Part shown: positions 16,111 to 25,801 of the stretch, one piece after another | How positions within the stretch are numbered: position 1 is the stretch's first letter | Layout: every line of letters begins with the position of its first letter | Source of the DNA: Candidatus Delongbacteria bacterium | GTDB lineage: Bacteria > Delongbacteria > UBA4055 | DNA length: 33,714 bases | Reading direction: 5' to 3' | Assembly: GCA_016938535.1 (NCBI GenBank) | Contig: JAFGUL010000183.1 | Span: 1 to 33,714, forward strand | Program-made: the position numbers and the translations under genes | Notes under the pieces: generated by a model | What the model was told of the DNA's origin: nothing | Seen by the model: only the letters and a program-made list of their open reading frames with translations | Database searches by the model: none

Positions 16111-18042
16111 TTACAGTTCAATTTTATATCCTTCTGGGAGGATCTTTTTATCGTTCTCTTCTTTCATTATGCCTGTAATTTCTTCGAAACCGAACTCTCC
16201 GATGTCTCCGGCCTTGTGCTTTCTGACAGTGAATCTTCCGGTATCTCTTTCTTTTTCTCCGATCACAAGCATGTATGGGATTTTTCTGACTGCCTCCAGT
16301 TCCCTTATCTTGTAACCGACTTTTTCGGATCTGTCATCTAGTTCTGCTCTGAAACCGTTGTCGAGAAGCCTGCGGTGAACTTCCTGAGCAAAATCATTGT
16401 ACTTATCGCTTACCGGTATCACGGCTATCTGAACAGGTGTGAGCCAAAGCGGAAAGAACCCTCCGAAATGCTCGAGAATTATTCCAAGGAACCTTTCGAG
16501 AGATCCGTAAAGAGCTCTGTGGATCATTATTACTCTTTTCTTGTCTGAATTCTCGTCAATGTAATTAAGGTCGAATCTTTCGGGTAGATTCATATCAAGC
16601 TGAACAGTTCCGCACTGCCATGCCTTTCCGAGAGCATTCTTTACATAAATATCAATTTTAGGACCGTAGAAAGCAGCATCACCTTCATTTATCACATAGG
16701 GCTGTCCGTATTCATCGAGAGCATCCTGAAGACCTTTTGTTGCGATCTCCCAGTCTTCAAGCTTGCCGATATATTTCTCTCCGCGGGTTGAAAGCGCAAG
16801 TGAATACTCAAGACCGAAGGTCCTGTAGATCCTGTCAGTAAGCCTTATGACGCCGAGTATCTCATCCTTGATCTGTTCCGAACGCATGAAAATATGAGCA
16901 TCATCCTGAGTAAATGCGATAACTCTGAAAAGTCCGGTCAAGGCACCGCTGAACTCTTTTCTATGGACATGACCGAGTTCCGAGACCCTTAAAGGGAGTT
17001 CGCGGTATGAGTGAAGTCTTGATTTATACCAGAGCATTCCGCCCGGGCAGTTCATCGGCTTTAAGGCGTTCTCCATATCTTCCATTTCAGTTACGAACAT
17101 GTTGTCCTTATAGTTCATCCAGTGTCCCGAAGTCTCCCATAAAGATTTTGTCATAAGCTGAGGTGTCTGTATTTCCTGATATCCGTCAATATTGTGCTCA
17201 TACCTCCAGTAGTCAATAAGAAGCTGCTTTACGATGACACCGTTATGATGATAGAAAGGTATTCCCGGTGCTTCCTGATGAAAGCTGAACAGATCAAGTT
17301 CTCTTCCGAGTTTTCTGTGATCTCTCTTCTCGGCTTCTTCTCTTACTTTGAGGAAATAATCAAGCTCTTCCTGGGTCGGAAAACTTATGCCGTATATCCT
17401 TTGAAGCATTGTATTTTTTGAATCTCCTCTCCAGTATGCACCTGATGTTGAGAGGATTTTGAATTTTTTTACTACTGAGGAGCTTATCAGATGAGGTCCG
17501 CGGCAGAGATCAGTGAATTCTCCGTTGGTGTAAACAGAAATAGTTTTGCCTTCAGGTAAAGCTTCTATCAGTTCGACCTTATATATCTCGCCTTTCGATC
17601 TGAACATTTCCAGCGCTTCTTCTCTCGAGACCTCTTTTCTTTCGAATCTCTGATTTTCTTTAATTATTTTTTTGACTTCTTTCTCGATCTTCACGAGATC
17701 ATCTTCAGTGAAAGGTTCAGATTCGAAGTCGTAGTAAAATCCCTGTTCTATTGCCGGTCCGATCGCGACTTTAACTTTCGGGAAGACCCTGACAACAGCT
17801 TCCGCCATTATATGAGATGTTGAATGCCAGTAAATTTCTTTACCTTTATCGTCTGAAAAATCAATAAAACGGATCTTTGAATCTTTATCGATCTCATGTC
17901 TCAGGTCAAACATTTTACCGTCAATTTCGACACAAAGAACGGATCTTGCCGATTCGGGACTGATGTCCTTTGCGACTTCAATGGCCATAATACTGCCTGA
18001 ATATTGTCTTTTACTTCCGTCGGGAAGTTCTAAGTTAATCAT
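16111..18042 (-). CDS. thrS: Threonyl-tRNA synthetase
   Basis: A 643-residue class II synthetase charging tRNA-Thr. Order: TGS domain (1-60), editing domain with HSTSHIMAEAV (about 73-83) and later zinc-type residues, catalytic core with LKPMNCPGGM (zinc-ligand Cys) and FRVIAFTQDDAH, and an anticodon-binding domain (about 540-640) with PVQIAVIPVSD. Full length for the family. It is the first gene of the thrS-infC-rpmI-rplT unit and has a near-perfect promoter in the 97-nt gap after lspA. No T-box leader is visible; the leader is too short for one. The ribosome site before the ATG is weak. Confidence 0.97.
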   Translation of the reverse strand: MINLELPDGSKRQYSGSIMAIEVAKDISPESARSVLCVEIDGKMFDLRHEIDKDSKIRFIDFSDDKGKEIYWHSTSHIMAEAVVRVFPKVKVAIGPAIEQGFYYDFESEPFTEDDLVKIEKEVKKIIKENQRFERKEVSREEALEMFRSKGEIYKVELIEALPEGKTISVYTNGEFTDLCRGPHLISSSVVKKFKILSTSGAYWRGDSKNTMLQRIYGISFPTQEELDYFLKVREEAEKRDHRKLGRELDLFSFHQEAPGIPFYHHNGVIVKQLLIDYWRYEHNIDGYQEIQTPQLMTKSLWETSGHWMNYKDNMFVTEMEDMENALKPMNCPGGMLWYKSRLHSYRELPLRVSELGHVHRKEFSGALTGLFRVIAFTQDDAHIFMRSEQIKDEILGVIRLTDRIYRTFGLEYSLALSTRGEKYIGKLEDWEIATKGLQDALDEYGQPYVINEGDAAFYGPKIDIYVKNALGKAWQCGTVQLDMNLPERFDLNYIDENSDKKRVIMIHRALYGSLERFLGIILEHFGGFFPLWLTPVQIAVIPVSDKYNDFAQEVHRRLLDNGFRAELDDRSEKVGYKIRELEAVRKIPYMLVIGEKERDTGRFTVRKHKAGDIGEFGFEEITGIMKEENDKKILPEGYKIEL

Positions 18043-18095
18043 AGCTCTATTTCTTGATAATTAAGATTAACGCTCCATTATTTCAAAAGCCTGAT

Positions 18096-18124
18096 AATAT
18101 ATGATTTACAGGGCTTTATGTCAA
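18096..18124 (-). promoter_or_regulatory. Probable thrS operon promoter
   Basis: On the minus strand a perfect TTGACA (18119-18124) and TATATT (18096-18101) are separated by 17 nt. It lies between lspA and thrS, so thrS-infC-rpmI-rplT can be transcribed independently of the ileS group. Confidence 0.72.
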
Positions 18125-18139
18125 GTAAAAACAGGATAT

Positions 18140-18691
18140 TCAGTTTGTTTTCATTATGCCCTGTTTCTCAAAAAATATGAAATGGATAAACAACAGAACC
18201 ATTCCTACGGTGATGAAGGAATCCGCTATGTTGAATATCGGCCACCTCTCCATAATAAGATCAGGAAAATCACAGTCGATAAAATCAATAACTTTACCGT
18301 AAAAGATCCTGTCTATCATATTACCTACTGCCCCTCCGAGAATAAAACTGTAAGCCCAGAGCTCCAGCTTTTTTGCACGGTCGGTTTTAATGATGAGATA
18401 CACTACAGCCAATGATGCGAGAAGTGATATAGCAGAAAGAAGATATCTTCCCCCGAGCTGGATACTGAAAGCTATTCCAGTGTTATAAGCAAGAGTAAAA
18501 CGGGCGAAGTCTTCACCTACCGCTTTAACCGAACGCCCCTCTACTCCAAGCAGGAACCGCTCGAAAAAGATCTTTGATATCTGATCCGATAAAATAATCA
18601 GACCGGAAACCAGAAAAAATCTGATCCTGTTCTTAATCTTTCCTGTCCTTGCTGCTTTTACATTCGTAACACAAAGTTGCGTGAGGAACAA
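18140..18691 (-). CDS. lspA: Lipoprotein signal peptidase (signal peptidase II)
   Basis: An inner-membrane aspartyl protease that cleaves lipoprotein signal peptides before the lipidated Cys. Conserved blocks are present: YNTGIAFS, GNMIDRIFYGKVIDFID (first catalytic Asp in the MIDR block) and FNIADSFITVG (second Asp), with four hydrophobic helices. No ATG lies near the natural N terminus. TTG at 18691 has AAGAGG 7 nt upstream and gives 183 residues; a rare ATT at 18637 overlapping the dksA-like stop would give 165, nearer the family norm. The frame is open to 18766. Either way it overlaps the dksA-like gene, suggesting translational coupling. It stops with TGA (18140-18142). Confidence 0.9.
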   Translation of the reverse strand: MFLTQLCVTNVKAARTGKIKNRIRFFLVSGLIILSDQISKIFFERFLLGVEGRSVKAVGEDFARFTLAYNTGIAFSIQLGGRYLLSAISLLASLAVVYLIIKTDRAKKLELWAYSFILGGAVGNMIDRIFYGKVIDFIDCDFPDLIMERWPIFNIADSFITVGMVLLFIHFIFFEKQGIMKTN

Positions 18692-19007
18692 TTTTGAGCC
18701 TCTTCTTATCAATAAGACAACCGCATGATCTGCATATACCGTAACTGCCTTTTTCGATCCTGACAAGAGCGTTCTCGAGGTTTGTTATGAATTTACCTTC
18801 CCTCTGAGCCATATAGAAATCAAGCTCTCTTGCCTGATGTTCCGTTCCCATTTCCTCGGTGTGAGTTTCTCCTGTCTGACTGATTATAGACTCTGAGTTG
18901 TTCGACATGTTGTGATCAATTATTTCTTTGGTTTCCTGAATCTGTTCGAGTATAATTTTCTTGAAAGATTCAAGCTCTTTAGCAGTGTATTTCTTTTTTA
19001 CAGTCAT
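18633..19007 (-). CDS. TraR/DksA family zinc-finger protein
   Basis: A 124-residue protein with a long helical N-terminal part (coiled-coil-like, about 8-85) and a C-terminal C4 zinc finger, CRSCG (Cys92, Cys95) and CYEC (Cys113, Cys116), next to the family's GSYGIC turn. DksA-type proteins insert into the RNA polymerase secondary channel and tune transcription, often with ppGpp. The tip residues of the coiled coil were not checked, so a stringent-response role is an inference. AAGGAG lies 5 nt before the ATG. It is located between ileS and lspA, a neighbourhood seen in other bacteria. Confidence 0.88.
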   Translation of the reverse strand: MTVKKKYTAKELESFKKIILEQIQETKEIIDHNMSNNSESIISQTGETHTEEMGTEHQARELDFYMAQREGKFITNLENALVRIEKGSYGICRSCGCLIDKKRLKIVPHATLCYECKSSKDRKD

Positions 19008-19029
19008 TTCTGCTCCTTGCCCGGTATAA

Positions 19030-22000
19030 TTAATTTATTTTTTCAGCCTTTATAACACAGTCCATTCCGTTTATCTCCACTTTAACTCCTTCATTCAGAG
19101 CTTTTTCACTGTATTCGATCACTACTGAAAGAGTTTCTGAAGAGATATAATCATTCATTTCTTTTATTGATTCAGCCAGCTTATCCTCAGTGAAATAAAC
19201 TATCTTTATTCTGTCGGATATATCAAATCCGTTATCTTTTCTGATGTTCTGTACTCTGTTCACGAACTCCCTAGCATTGCATTCAGAAAGAAGTGCAGCT
19301 GTTATATTGACATCAAGCGAGACTGTGATATTGTTTTCCGATGCTGAGAAAACACCCTCTTTTGATTCATGCTGTATCATAATATCTTCATTCTTGATAT
19401 TCTCTCCCTCAATATTGACAGATCCTCCGCTTTCGACAGTTCTGATCTGATCAAGTGCCAGAGCGGATATTCCTGCAGCGATCAGCTTTACTTTAGAGCC
19501 GTATTTTTTACCTATCACCCTGAAATTTGGTTTTGCTGTGATCCTTGCCAGTTCTTCCTCGTTCTCAATGAAGATCACTTCCTTGACATTGAGCTCTTCT
19601 TTAATGAGCTCGCTGTACTCTTTGACCGCATTCTGAGTGATCTCGCTGTTTGCTACTACCGTAAAAGATGACAGAGGCTGCCTTATCTTGATGTTCTTTT
19701 CGTTTCTGAGCACTCTTCCCAGCTTTACCGCAGTCTCGACGAAAGACATTTTTTCTTCGAGTTCCTTATCAATAAATCTTTCATCAACTTCGGGATAATC
19801 TCTTAAATGTACCGATGGAGCTGCATCCGGGAACACACTGAGTTCGAGATTCTGATACAATTCTTCAGCCACAAAAGGCATTACAGGCGCTATCAGTTTC
19901 GTAAGAGTGGACAGCACTTCATAAAGAGTTTCGTAAGCATGCTTTTTATCCTGATCGTTCTCGCTCTTCCAGAATCTTCTCCTTGATCTTCTGATATACC
20001 AGTTAGTCAGGTTATCTATAAATCCGACCATCGCGGGAAGTACATTATAAAGCTTATAAGCACTCATCTGTTCGTTCACTTCTTTGGTGAGGCTCTGCAT
20101 ATATGACATTATCCATCTGTCAAGATCGTTCGTAAGATCCTCAGGTTTAAAATATTCAGGTTCCGGCCGCCAGTTGTCGATATTTGCGTAAGTGATCAGG
20201 AAGCTGTAGCTGTTCCATAAAGGCAGCATAACCTTTTTTATAACATCGAGTATTCCGGCCTCGGAGAACCTGAGGTTCTCAGCCCTGACCGCCGGCGAGT
20301 TGATAAGGTACATCCTCATCGCGTCAGCACCGTATTTATCCAGAATATCGGTTACCGGAGGATAATTCTTCTTGGATTTAGACATTTTACTTCCGTCCTC
20401 AGCAAGAACAGTTCCGTTAACGATCACATTGAGATAGGCAGGTTTGTTGAAAACTGCTGTCGAAAGAACGAGAAGCCTGTTAAACCATCCTCTTGTCTGA
20501 TCGATACCTTCCGCAATGAAATCGCACGGGAAATTATCTTCGAACCTTTCCTTATTCTCGAACGGGTAGTGGTTCTGAGCGTACGGCATTGAAGCGGATT
20601 CGAACCAGCAGTCGAGCACTTCGGGAACTCTTGTCATCTCACCGCCGCATGAACATTTCATCGTCATTTTATCCACAAAATGCTTATGAATATCAGTTAT
20701 TTCTTTCAAGCCTGTTCTATTTTTCAGCTCTTCTACAGATCCGATACACTCGGTTTTTCCGCACCCGGCGCAGACCCATATCGGAAGCGGTGCTCCCCAG
20801 TATCTGTTCCTTGAGATATGCCACTCAGGCATCTGTTCAAGGAGATTGCCGAATCTTCCGAACTTGATATTCTCAGGCACCCAGTTTATCTGTTTATTAT
20901 TATTGATCATGTCCTGCTTGATCGGCTCAACATCCACAAACCAGCTGTCGCTGGCTTTCTGGAGAAGAGGTGTGTCGCATCTCCAGCAGTGAGGATAACT
21001 GTGCTGAACAGTACCATGCCTGATCATTTTGCCTGAAGCTTTGAGATCTTTTATAATGTTCTTGTCTGCATCTTTTATATACTGACCTTCATAGTCAGGT
21101 ACTTCAGAATTGAATATACCCATATCATCTATCGGATTCAGCACCGGGATATTGAAAGGTTTGCCGGCCTCAAAATCCTCCTGACCGAATGCGGGAGCCT
21201 GATGAACTATACCGGTACCATCTTCGGTCGAAACATAATCAGCATCAATGACAGTGTGAATAAAATTATCCATATCCTTATAGTAATCAAATAAAGGCTC
21301 ATACTTCATGCCCACAAGATCAAATCCCTTTACCTTCCTGACGATCTTGAATTCATCCTCCTTAAAATAGTGCGGAACCCTTACTTCGGCCATCAGCATT
21401 ATTTTACCTGAAGAAAGATCTTCGACATAGACATAGTCAACATTGTTATTAACGGCAAGAGCTGCATTTGACGGAAGTGTCCACGGAGTTGTTGTCCATG
21501 CGGTCAGGTAAAGATTCTCCTCTCCTTTAACTTTGAATATCACAGTAACCGAAGGATCCTGAACATCTTTATATTCAAGGCTCATTTCATGCTTTGAAAG
21601 CGGGGTCGAACAACGAGGACAGTACGGATTGACCCTGTAACCCTTCTTAATCAATCCCCTGTCCCATATAGTCTTGAATACCCACCATACGGACTCCATA
21701 TATTCGAGTTCCATCGTCTTGTAGTCATCTACGAAATCGACCCATCTGCCTGTTCTGCCGATAATTTTTTCCCACTCGTCAACATATTTTAATACGATAC
21801 CTCTGCACGCTTCGTTAAATTTATCTATACCGAACGCTTCAATATCTTTCTTGGATTCAAACTTGAGTTCTTTTTCCACCTCATATTCAACAGGAAGACC
21901 GTGACAGTCCCATCCGAATCTTCTGGAAACATACCTCCCCTTCATTGTCCAGTATCTCGGTATCACATCTTTGAGTGTACCTCCAACTAGATGGCCGTAA

Positions 22001-22164
22001 TGCGGAAGGCCTGTGGCGAACGGCGGACCGTCGTAGAAAACATATTCTTTACTGTCTTTTCTCTGATCCATTGATTTTTTGAATATATCGTTTTCCTTCC
22101 AGAATTTTAATACTTCAGATTCTTTCTCGGGAAAATTAACTTTAGGGTCAACTTCTTTAAACAT
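19030..22164 (-). CDS. ileS: Isoleucyl-tRNA synthetase, type 2 (eukaryote-like)
   Basis: A 1044-residue class I synthetase charging tRNA-Ile. The HIGH-type motif is HYGH (55-58) within PPFATGLPHYGH, the form typical of type 2 IleRS rather than the bacterial type 1 (IHIGH). The editing domain has LTAWTTTPWTLPSN, the catalytic loop is DGSKMSKSKKNYP, and the anticodon-binding helices include TNWYIRRSRRRFW. The C terminus has no CxxC...CxxC zinc module, again as in type 2. Type 2 enzymes are generally insensitive to mupirocin; that is family knowledge, not shown here. AGAGG precedes the ATG. It starts 13 nt after the DUF4412-like gene and is followed by the dksA-like gene and lspA. Confidence 0.96.
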   Translation of the reverse strand: MFKEVDPKVNFPEKESEVLKFWKENDIFKKSMDQRKDSKEYVFYDGPPFATGLPHYGHLVGGTLKDVIPRYWTMKGRYVSRRFGWDCHGLPVEYEVEKELKFESKKDIEAFGIDKFNEACRGIVLKYVDEWEKIIGRTGRWVDFVDDYKTMELEYMESVWWVFKTIWDRGLIKKGYRVNPYCPRCSTPLSKHEMSLEYKDVQDPSVTVIFKVKGEENLYLTAWTTTPWTLPSNAALAVNNNVDYVYVEDLSSGKIMLMAEVRVPHYFKEDEFKIVRKVKGFDLVGMKYEPLFDYYKDMDNFIHTVIDADYVSTEDGTGIVHQAPAFGQEDFEAGKPFNIPVLNPIDDMGIFNSEVPDYEGQYIKDADKNIIKDLKASGKMIRHGTVQHSYPHCWRCDTPLLQKASDSWFVDVEPIKQDMINNNKQINWVPENIKFGRFGNLLEQMPEWHISRNRYWGAPLPIWVCAGCGKTECIGSVEELKNRTGLKEITDIHKHFVDKMTMKCSCGGEMTRVPEVLDCWFESASMPYAQNHYPFENKERFEDNFPCDFIAEGIDQTRGWFNRLLVLSTAVFNKPAYLNVIVNGTVLAEDGSKMSKSKKNYPPVTDILDKYGADAMRMYLINSPAVRAENLRFSEAGILDVIKKVMLPLWNSYSFLITYANIDNWRPEPEYFKPEDLTNDLDRWIMSYMQSLTKEVNEQMSAYKLYNVLPAMVGFIDNLTNWYIRRSRRRFWKSENDQDKKHAYETLYEVLSTLTKLIAPVMPFVAEELYQNLELSVFPDAAPSVHLRDYPEVDERFIDKELEEKMSFVETAVKLGRVLRNEKNIKIRQPLSSFTVVANSEITQNAVKEYSELIKEELNVKEVIFIENEEELARITAKPNFRVIGKKYGSKVKLIAAGISALALDQIRTVESGGSVNIEGENIKNEDIMIQHESKEGVFSASENNITVSLDVNITAALLSECNAREFVNRVQNIRKDNGFDISDRIKIVYFTEDKLAESIKEMNDYISSETLSVVIEYSEKALNEGVKVEINGMDCVIKAEKIN

Positions 22165-22177
22165 CTTATCCTCTCAG

Positions 22178-22834
22178 TTACTCCATTACTTTAAAATTTT
22201 CAGGTTTTCTTAACACATTTTTAGGGATCTCGTCTATTTTCTGCATTGTTCTTACTATCTTTTCAGAAACAACGGTACCGCCTATTCTTGCAACCTCTTT
22301 AACAACTACACCGCCTGTTGATTTCGTTTTTTCGATCACATTTATTATGTTCTTGGATTTGCTGTACATTTTTGCCTGCTGTCTTACGAGAAGATCGGAA
22401 GGAAAGCCGGTATTTTTCGCAACATACAGGTCAAGTTCCATGTCCATTCCCATGATAGTTGCTGTCGCATTATATTTGTCTGCATTCCAGTTACCAACCT
22501 TCTCCTTTGAACCGGACGGTTGGACATCATAATTTTTTATTTGAGAATCAGTTCCGGTCATGAATTCCTCGAGCTCTTCAAAAGATCTGCTGAAATATGT
22601 ACTGTCTATCATGTTGAATAGTGTAAATGCAGTGTCATCCACATAAGTCCGGCTTATATCATCGATCACAATAATAATTCCGTCAGATATATAATTTTTC
22701 TGATAAGTAGTATCCATCGAACCTGTACCTGTAGCATCAGCAATAAGCAGCTGCTCAATAAAATAACTTTCTCCTAAAGCACAAACAGGCAGAACAGTTA
22801 TTGCGATAATTATAATAATTTTTTTCAAACGCAT
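22178..22834 (-). CDS. Exported DUF4412-like protein
   Basis: A 218-residue protein with a clear signal peptide (MRLKKIIIIIAITVLPVCALG). The mature part is beta-rich. It has a central GNWNADKYNATATIMGMDMELDLYVAKN stretch followed by a Pro/Asp segment, a pattern I associate with DUF4412 (periplasmic, lipocalin- or LolA-like fold); this match is from memory and moderate. The function is unknown. AAGGAG lies 6 nt before the ATG. It is the first gene of a probable operon with ileS, the dksA-like gene and lspA, with a good promoter upstream. Confidence 0.6.
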   Translation of the reverse strand: MRLKKIIIIIAITVLPVCALGESYFIEQLLIADATGTGSMDTTYQKNYISDGIIIVIDDISRTYVDDTAFTLFNMIDSTYFSRSFEELEEFMTGTDSQIKNYDVQPSGSKEKVGNWNADKYNATATIMGMDMELDLYVAKNTGFPSDLLVRQQAKMYSKSKNIINVIEKTKSTGGVVVKEVARIGGTVVSEKIVRTMQKIDEIPKNVLRKPENFKVME

Positions 22835-22879
22835 CGAAGTCTCCTTTTTTAATTTACCGCCGGGTAAAATAAGTCAGTG

Positions 22880-22908
22880 AATATATCAAAATATGCGTAA
22901 AATATCAA
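22880..22908 (-). promoter_or_regulatory. Probable promoter of the DUF4412-like/ileS/dksA-like/lspA group
   Basis: On the minus strand TTGATA (22903-22908) and TATATT (22880-22885) are separated by 17 nt. Between this and the ATG is a small hairpin (stem 22853-22858 with 22863-22868, loop GCCG) of unknown meaning. The rest of the 22835-23105 gap holds nothing else I can name. Confidence 0.55.
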
Positions 22909-23105
22909 GTAAAAATATAATGATTAATGTCAGGTATGTTTTTAGAGATCTAATATGAGAAATTCCTTCCCGATCCTTCAATACTGTATTTTATCCGCTC
23001 AAAAAGACTTTTCATCATTTTTTCATTTCGGAAAAGAGGATGGGGGGCTATATTTGAGGGTATGAATAAAAATTATTTAAAAATAATGTATGCGGAGAAA
23101 AAATA

Positions 23106-25694
23106 ATGAAAAGAACACTGATAATCATGCTCCTTATGATTTTGTCATTATCTGCCCAGGAAATGATCAGCAAGACACTATCCAACGGCCTAGAAGTCGT
23201 AGTGAAAAAGAACACAAGCAACACATCAGTCGGTTTTTTTATGTTCGTCAAGTCCGGCTCGATCCATGAAGAGGAGTACACAGGTAAAGGACTGTCTCAC
23301 TATCTTGAACATATCGTCTCCGGGGGTTCAACAAAAAACCACACTGAAGAGTGGCATCAGAACAAGAGAAAAGAGATCGGCGCGATCTCCAACGCTTATA
23401 CAACTTTTGGCGCTACAGTCTATTATATGCAGGCTGACAAACAGTATGCCGATGATTGCCTCTATATGATAGCTGACAATGTAATTAACTGCGCATTTGA
23501 TTCTGCAGAAGTCGAAAGAGAAAAAGATGTCATTGTAAAAGAATTCGTTTACAGGGTAGCATCACCGATGGCAAAACTCGGGAACAGAATGAGATACAAC
23601 ACATTTCAGACTTCAAATGTAAGAAATGAAGTAATAGGTGAAATTGAGCTTTTCAAGAAGAACTCACGCGAAGACATGATGGATTACTATAAAAGAAGAT
23701 ACATGCCCAATAATATGATATTCGTCGCTGTTGGGGATCTTGACCCTGAAGAAATGATGATCAAGATCGAGAACACTTTCAAAGATTGGGAAAGAGGTGT
23801 CCTCGTACCTGTATATCAGCCTAAAGAAACAGTGCGTCCTGGAAACATAAAATATATAGAAGAATTCGAGATCCAGCAGCCCAGAGCATATATAACAAAG
23901 CTGATCCCTCAATCAAAAACCGACGATTTTGCAGCTTTGAGCATGGCGGCATCAATACTTTTTGAAAAGAGGAATTCACCCGTTCAATATAAACTTGTTG
24001 AAGAGGAAAAACTGGTCAACTGGATCTACGGATATTTCAATGACGGAGGTTATTTCCCCGAGCCTATGCTTCAGTTCGCTTTTGAAACAAAAGATTCAGA
24101 AAATCTTGATAAAGTGGTAAATAGGATCGACGAGATAATAACTGAAACTGCTTTAAAAGGTGTTACACAGAAACAGATAGATGAAGTTATAAACAGAACA
24201 AAGGCACAAAGGATACTGAGAACGCCTTCGTTAGACAGTGATGCCCAGAATATCGGCTGGAACATGATCGTTTACGGTGTTCCCGATATCTATGAATATG
24301 AAATAGAACAGTTCGATAAACTAACTCCCGAAATCATCAATCGCGTTATTAGCGATTACTTTGTTCCTGAAAACAGAGTCATCTTCTATGGTGTGCCTGA
24401 GGGTCAGAAAAACACTATCACAGACGAAGAAAGAGAAATTGTAAAAACTGAAGTTGAGAAAACAGATCTCGGAAAAGGACTTACTCTTCTTTATAAGCAG
24501 AATAATACGGACCCTGTAATTCAGGGGCAGATATTTGTTCCTGTCTCGTCAGATTACGAAACTCTTGAAAATGCCGGACTTTTTCAGTTTACTGTTGACA
24601 TGATGAGTGCGGGAGGAACAAAAAAATATTCTTCAATGGATCTGACATCGTGGTTAGAGGATCACGCGGTCAGATTTGACGCGAATATCGGACCCGACGG
24701 ATTATATGTCAGCTTTAAATGCCTTAAAGACGATTATCCTGAACTTCTCAAGAGATTTTACTCAATAATGAACGAGCCTGTTTTTGATGAAAAAGAGATA
24801 CTGCTTGCGAAAGAAAGAGAGGACGCGAGTTACAAGAGGAGGATGAGCAATCCTGAAGCAGCATATGACGAATTCAGATCCTCGGTATTATATAAAGGAC
24901 AGAAAGCAGGATTGACTTATGAAGAAAAGAATAATATAATTCAGAAAGCTGAAAGAAAAGACCTTATAAGAATCTATAATGATTATTTAAAAGCAGATGA
25001 AGTTCTTGTGACCTTATTTGGCGACCTTGAGAAAAGCGAAGCCGAGAAATATGCTTCCGACATCAGAAAGAATATTCCGAAAGGAAAGATCAAAGGCGAA
25101 AATACTCCGCTTGAAATACCTGAAATTGATGACACTTTTGTTGATGAAAATGAGTTCGAGCAGGTAAATGTAGTATTGAATTTCAAAGCTCCACTCCAAG
25201 ACGATCCGGATTATTTTACCATGACTGCTTTAAATCAGATAATGGCCAACGGTTTCTCAGGCAGACTGGCTAACGCAACAAGAGTGAAAAATGATCTGTC
25301 TTATGCAACATACTCATACTACTCAGGAACAAAAAACTATGGTTTTTACAGAATAGTATCTCAAACTTCAATTGGAAAAAAAGACGAGCTTGTGAGCGTT
25401 TTGAAACATGAAGTTCAAAGACTGATAGACGGCGACATAACTCAGGAAGAGATCGATCTTTCCGTCGATTCTTATGCAAAAATGCTCGACAGCTATTTCA
25501 CGGACAACAATCTTGTCGGTACCATGACAAGATATGAATCCATAGGTCTCGGATATAATTTCCTGAAGGAATCGCTTGCCGATCTAAAAAAAGTGACCCC
25601 TGAAATGATCAAAGAAGTCGCAAATAAATATCTTACTAAAGCTGCCGTAATTATATCACAACCCTCGGAAGATGTCAAAAGAGTAGTCGAATAA
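23106..25694 (+). CDS. Exported M16 family zinc metalloprotease (pitrilysin/insulinase-like)
   Basis: An 862-residue protein with a signal peptide (about 1-17) and two M16 repeats. The N-terminal half carries the inverted zinc motif HYLEH (His65, Glu68, His69) and the third ligand Glu146 in VIVKEF, 77 residues after His69 as in pitrilysins. The C-terminal half (about 450-862) lacks HxxEH but has the family's substrate-clamp-like segment FSGRLANATRVKNDLSYATYSYY. M16 enzymes degrade peptides in a closed chamber; periplasmic location is inferred from the signal peptide. GGAG lies 8 nt before the ATG. A strong terminator follows, so it is probably its own transcription unit. Confidence 0.92.
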   Translation: MKRTLIIMLLMILSLSAQEMISKTLSNGLEVVVKKNTSNTSVGFFMFVKSGSIHEEEYTGKGLSHYLEHIVSGGSTKNHTEEWHQNKRKEIGAISNAYTTFGATVYYMQADKQYADDCLYMIADNVINCAFDSAEVEREKDVIVKEFVYRVASPMAKLGNRMRYNTFQTSNVRNEVIGEIELFKKNSREDMMDYYKRRYMPNNMIFVAVGDLDPEEMMIKIENTFKDWERGVLVPVYQPKETVRPGNIKYIEEFEIQQPRAYITKLIPQSKTDDFAALSMAASILFEKRNSPVQYKLVEEEKLVNWIYGYFNDGGYFPEPMLQFAFETKDSENLDKVVNRIDEIITETALKGVTQKQIDEVINRTKAQRILRTPSLDSDAQNIGWNMIVYGVPDIYEYEIEQFDKLTPEIINRVISDYFVPENRVIFYGVPEGQKNTITDEEREIVKTEVEKTDLGKGLTLLYKQNNTDPVIQGQIFVPVSSDYETLENAGLFQFTVDMMSAGGTKKYSSMDLTSWLEDHAVRFDANIGPDGLYVSFKCLKDDYPELLKRFYSIMNEPVFDEKEILLAKEREDASYKRRMSNPEAAYDEFRSSVLYKGQKAGLTYEEKNNIIQKAERKDLIRIYNDYLKADEVLVTLFGDLEKSEAEKYASDIRKNIPKGKIKGENTPLEIPEIDDTFVDENEFEQVNVVLNFKAPLQDDPDYFTMTALNQIMANGFSGRLANATRVKNDLSYATYSYYSGTKNYGFYRIVSQTSIGKKDELVSVLKHEVQRLIDGDITQEEIDLSVDSYAKMLDSYFTDNNLVGTMTRYESIGLGYNFLKESLADLKKVTPEMIKEVANKYLTKAAVIISQPSEDVKRVVE

Positions 25695-25713
25695 ATTATG
25701 AGTTCTTAAATAA

Positions 25714-25756
25714 TTCCAGACAAAAAATCCCTTCGAAGGGATTTTTTTGTTTGGAA
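25714..25756. terminator. Long bidirectional intrinsic terminator after the M16 protease gene
   Basis: A long, almost uninterrupted inverted repeat covers 25714-25756: TTCCA pairs with TGGAA at the base, then an A/T tract, then CCCTT/AAGGG at the tip. On the plus strand the A-side and T-side tracts give a normal hairpin-T-run terminator. It separates the M16 gene from the permease gene. Confidence 0.85.
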
Positions 25757-25801
25757 TGAACAGCTTTTTTATGTATTTTTCAGTGTTGAACAGGAGGCAG
25801 A

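Noticed and set aside
22853..22868. Small hairpin in the leader of the DUF4412-like gene as a terminator or riboswitch
   Set aside because: It has a 6-bp stem, no T run on either strand, and the leader is too short for a known riboswitch.
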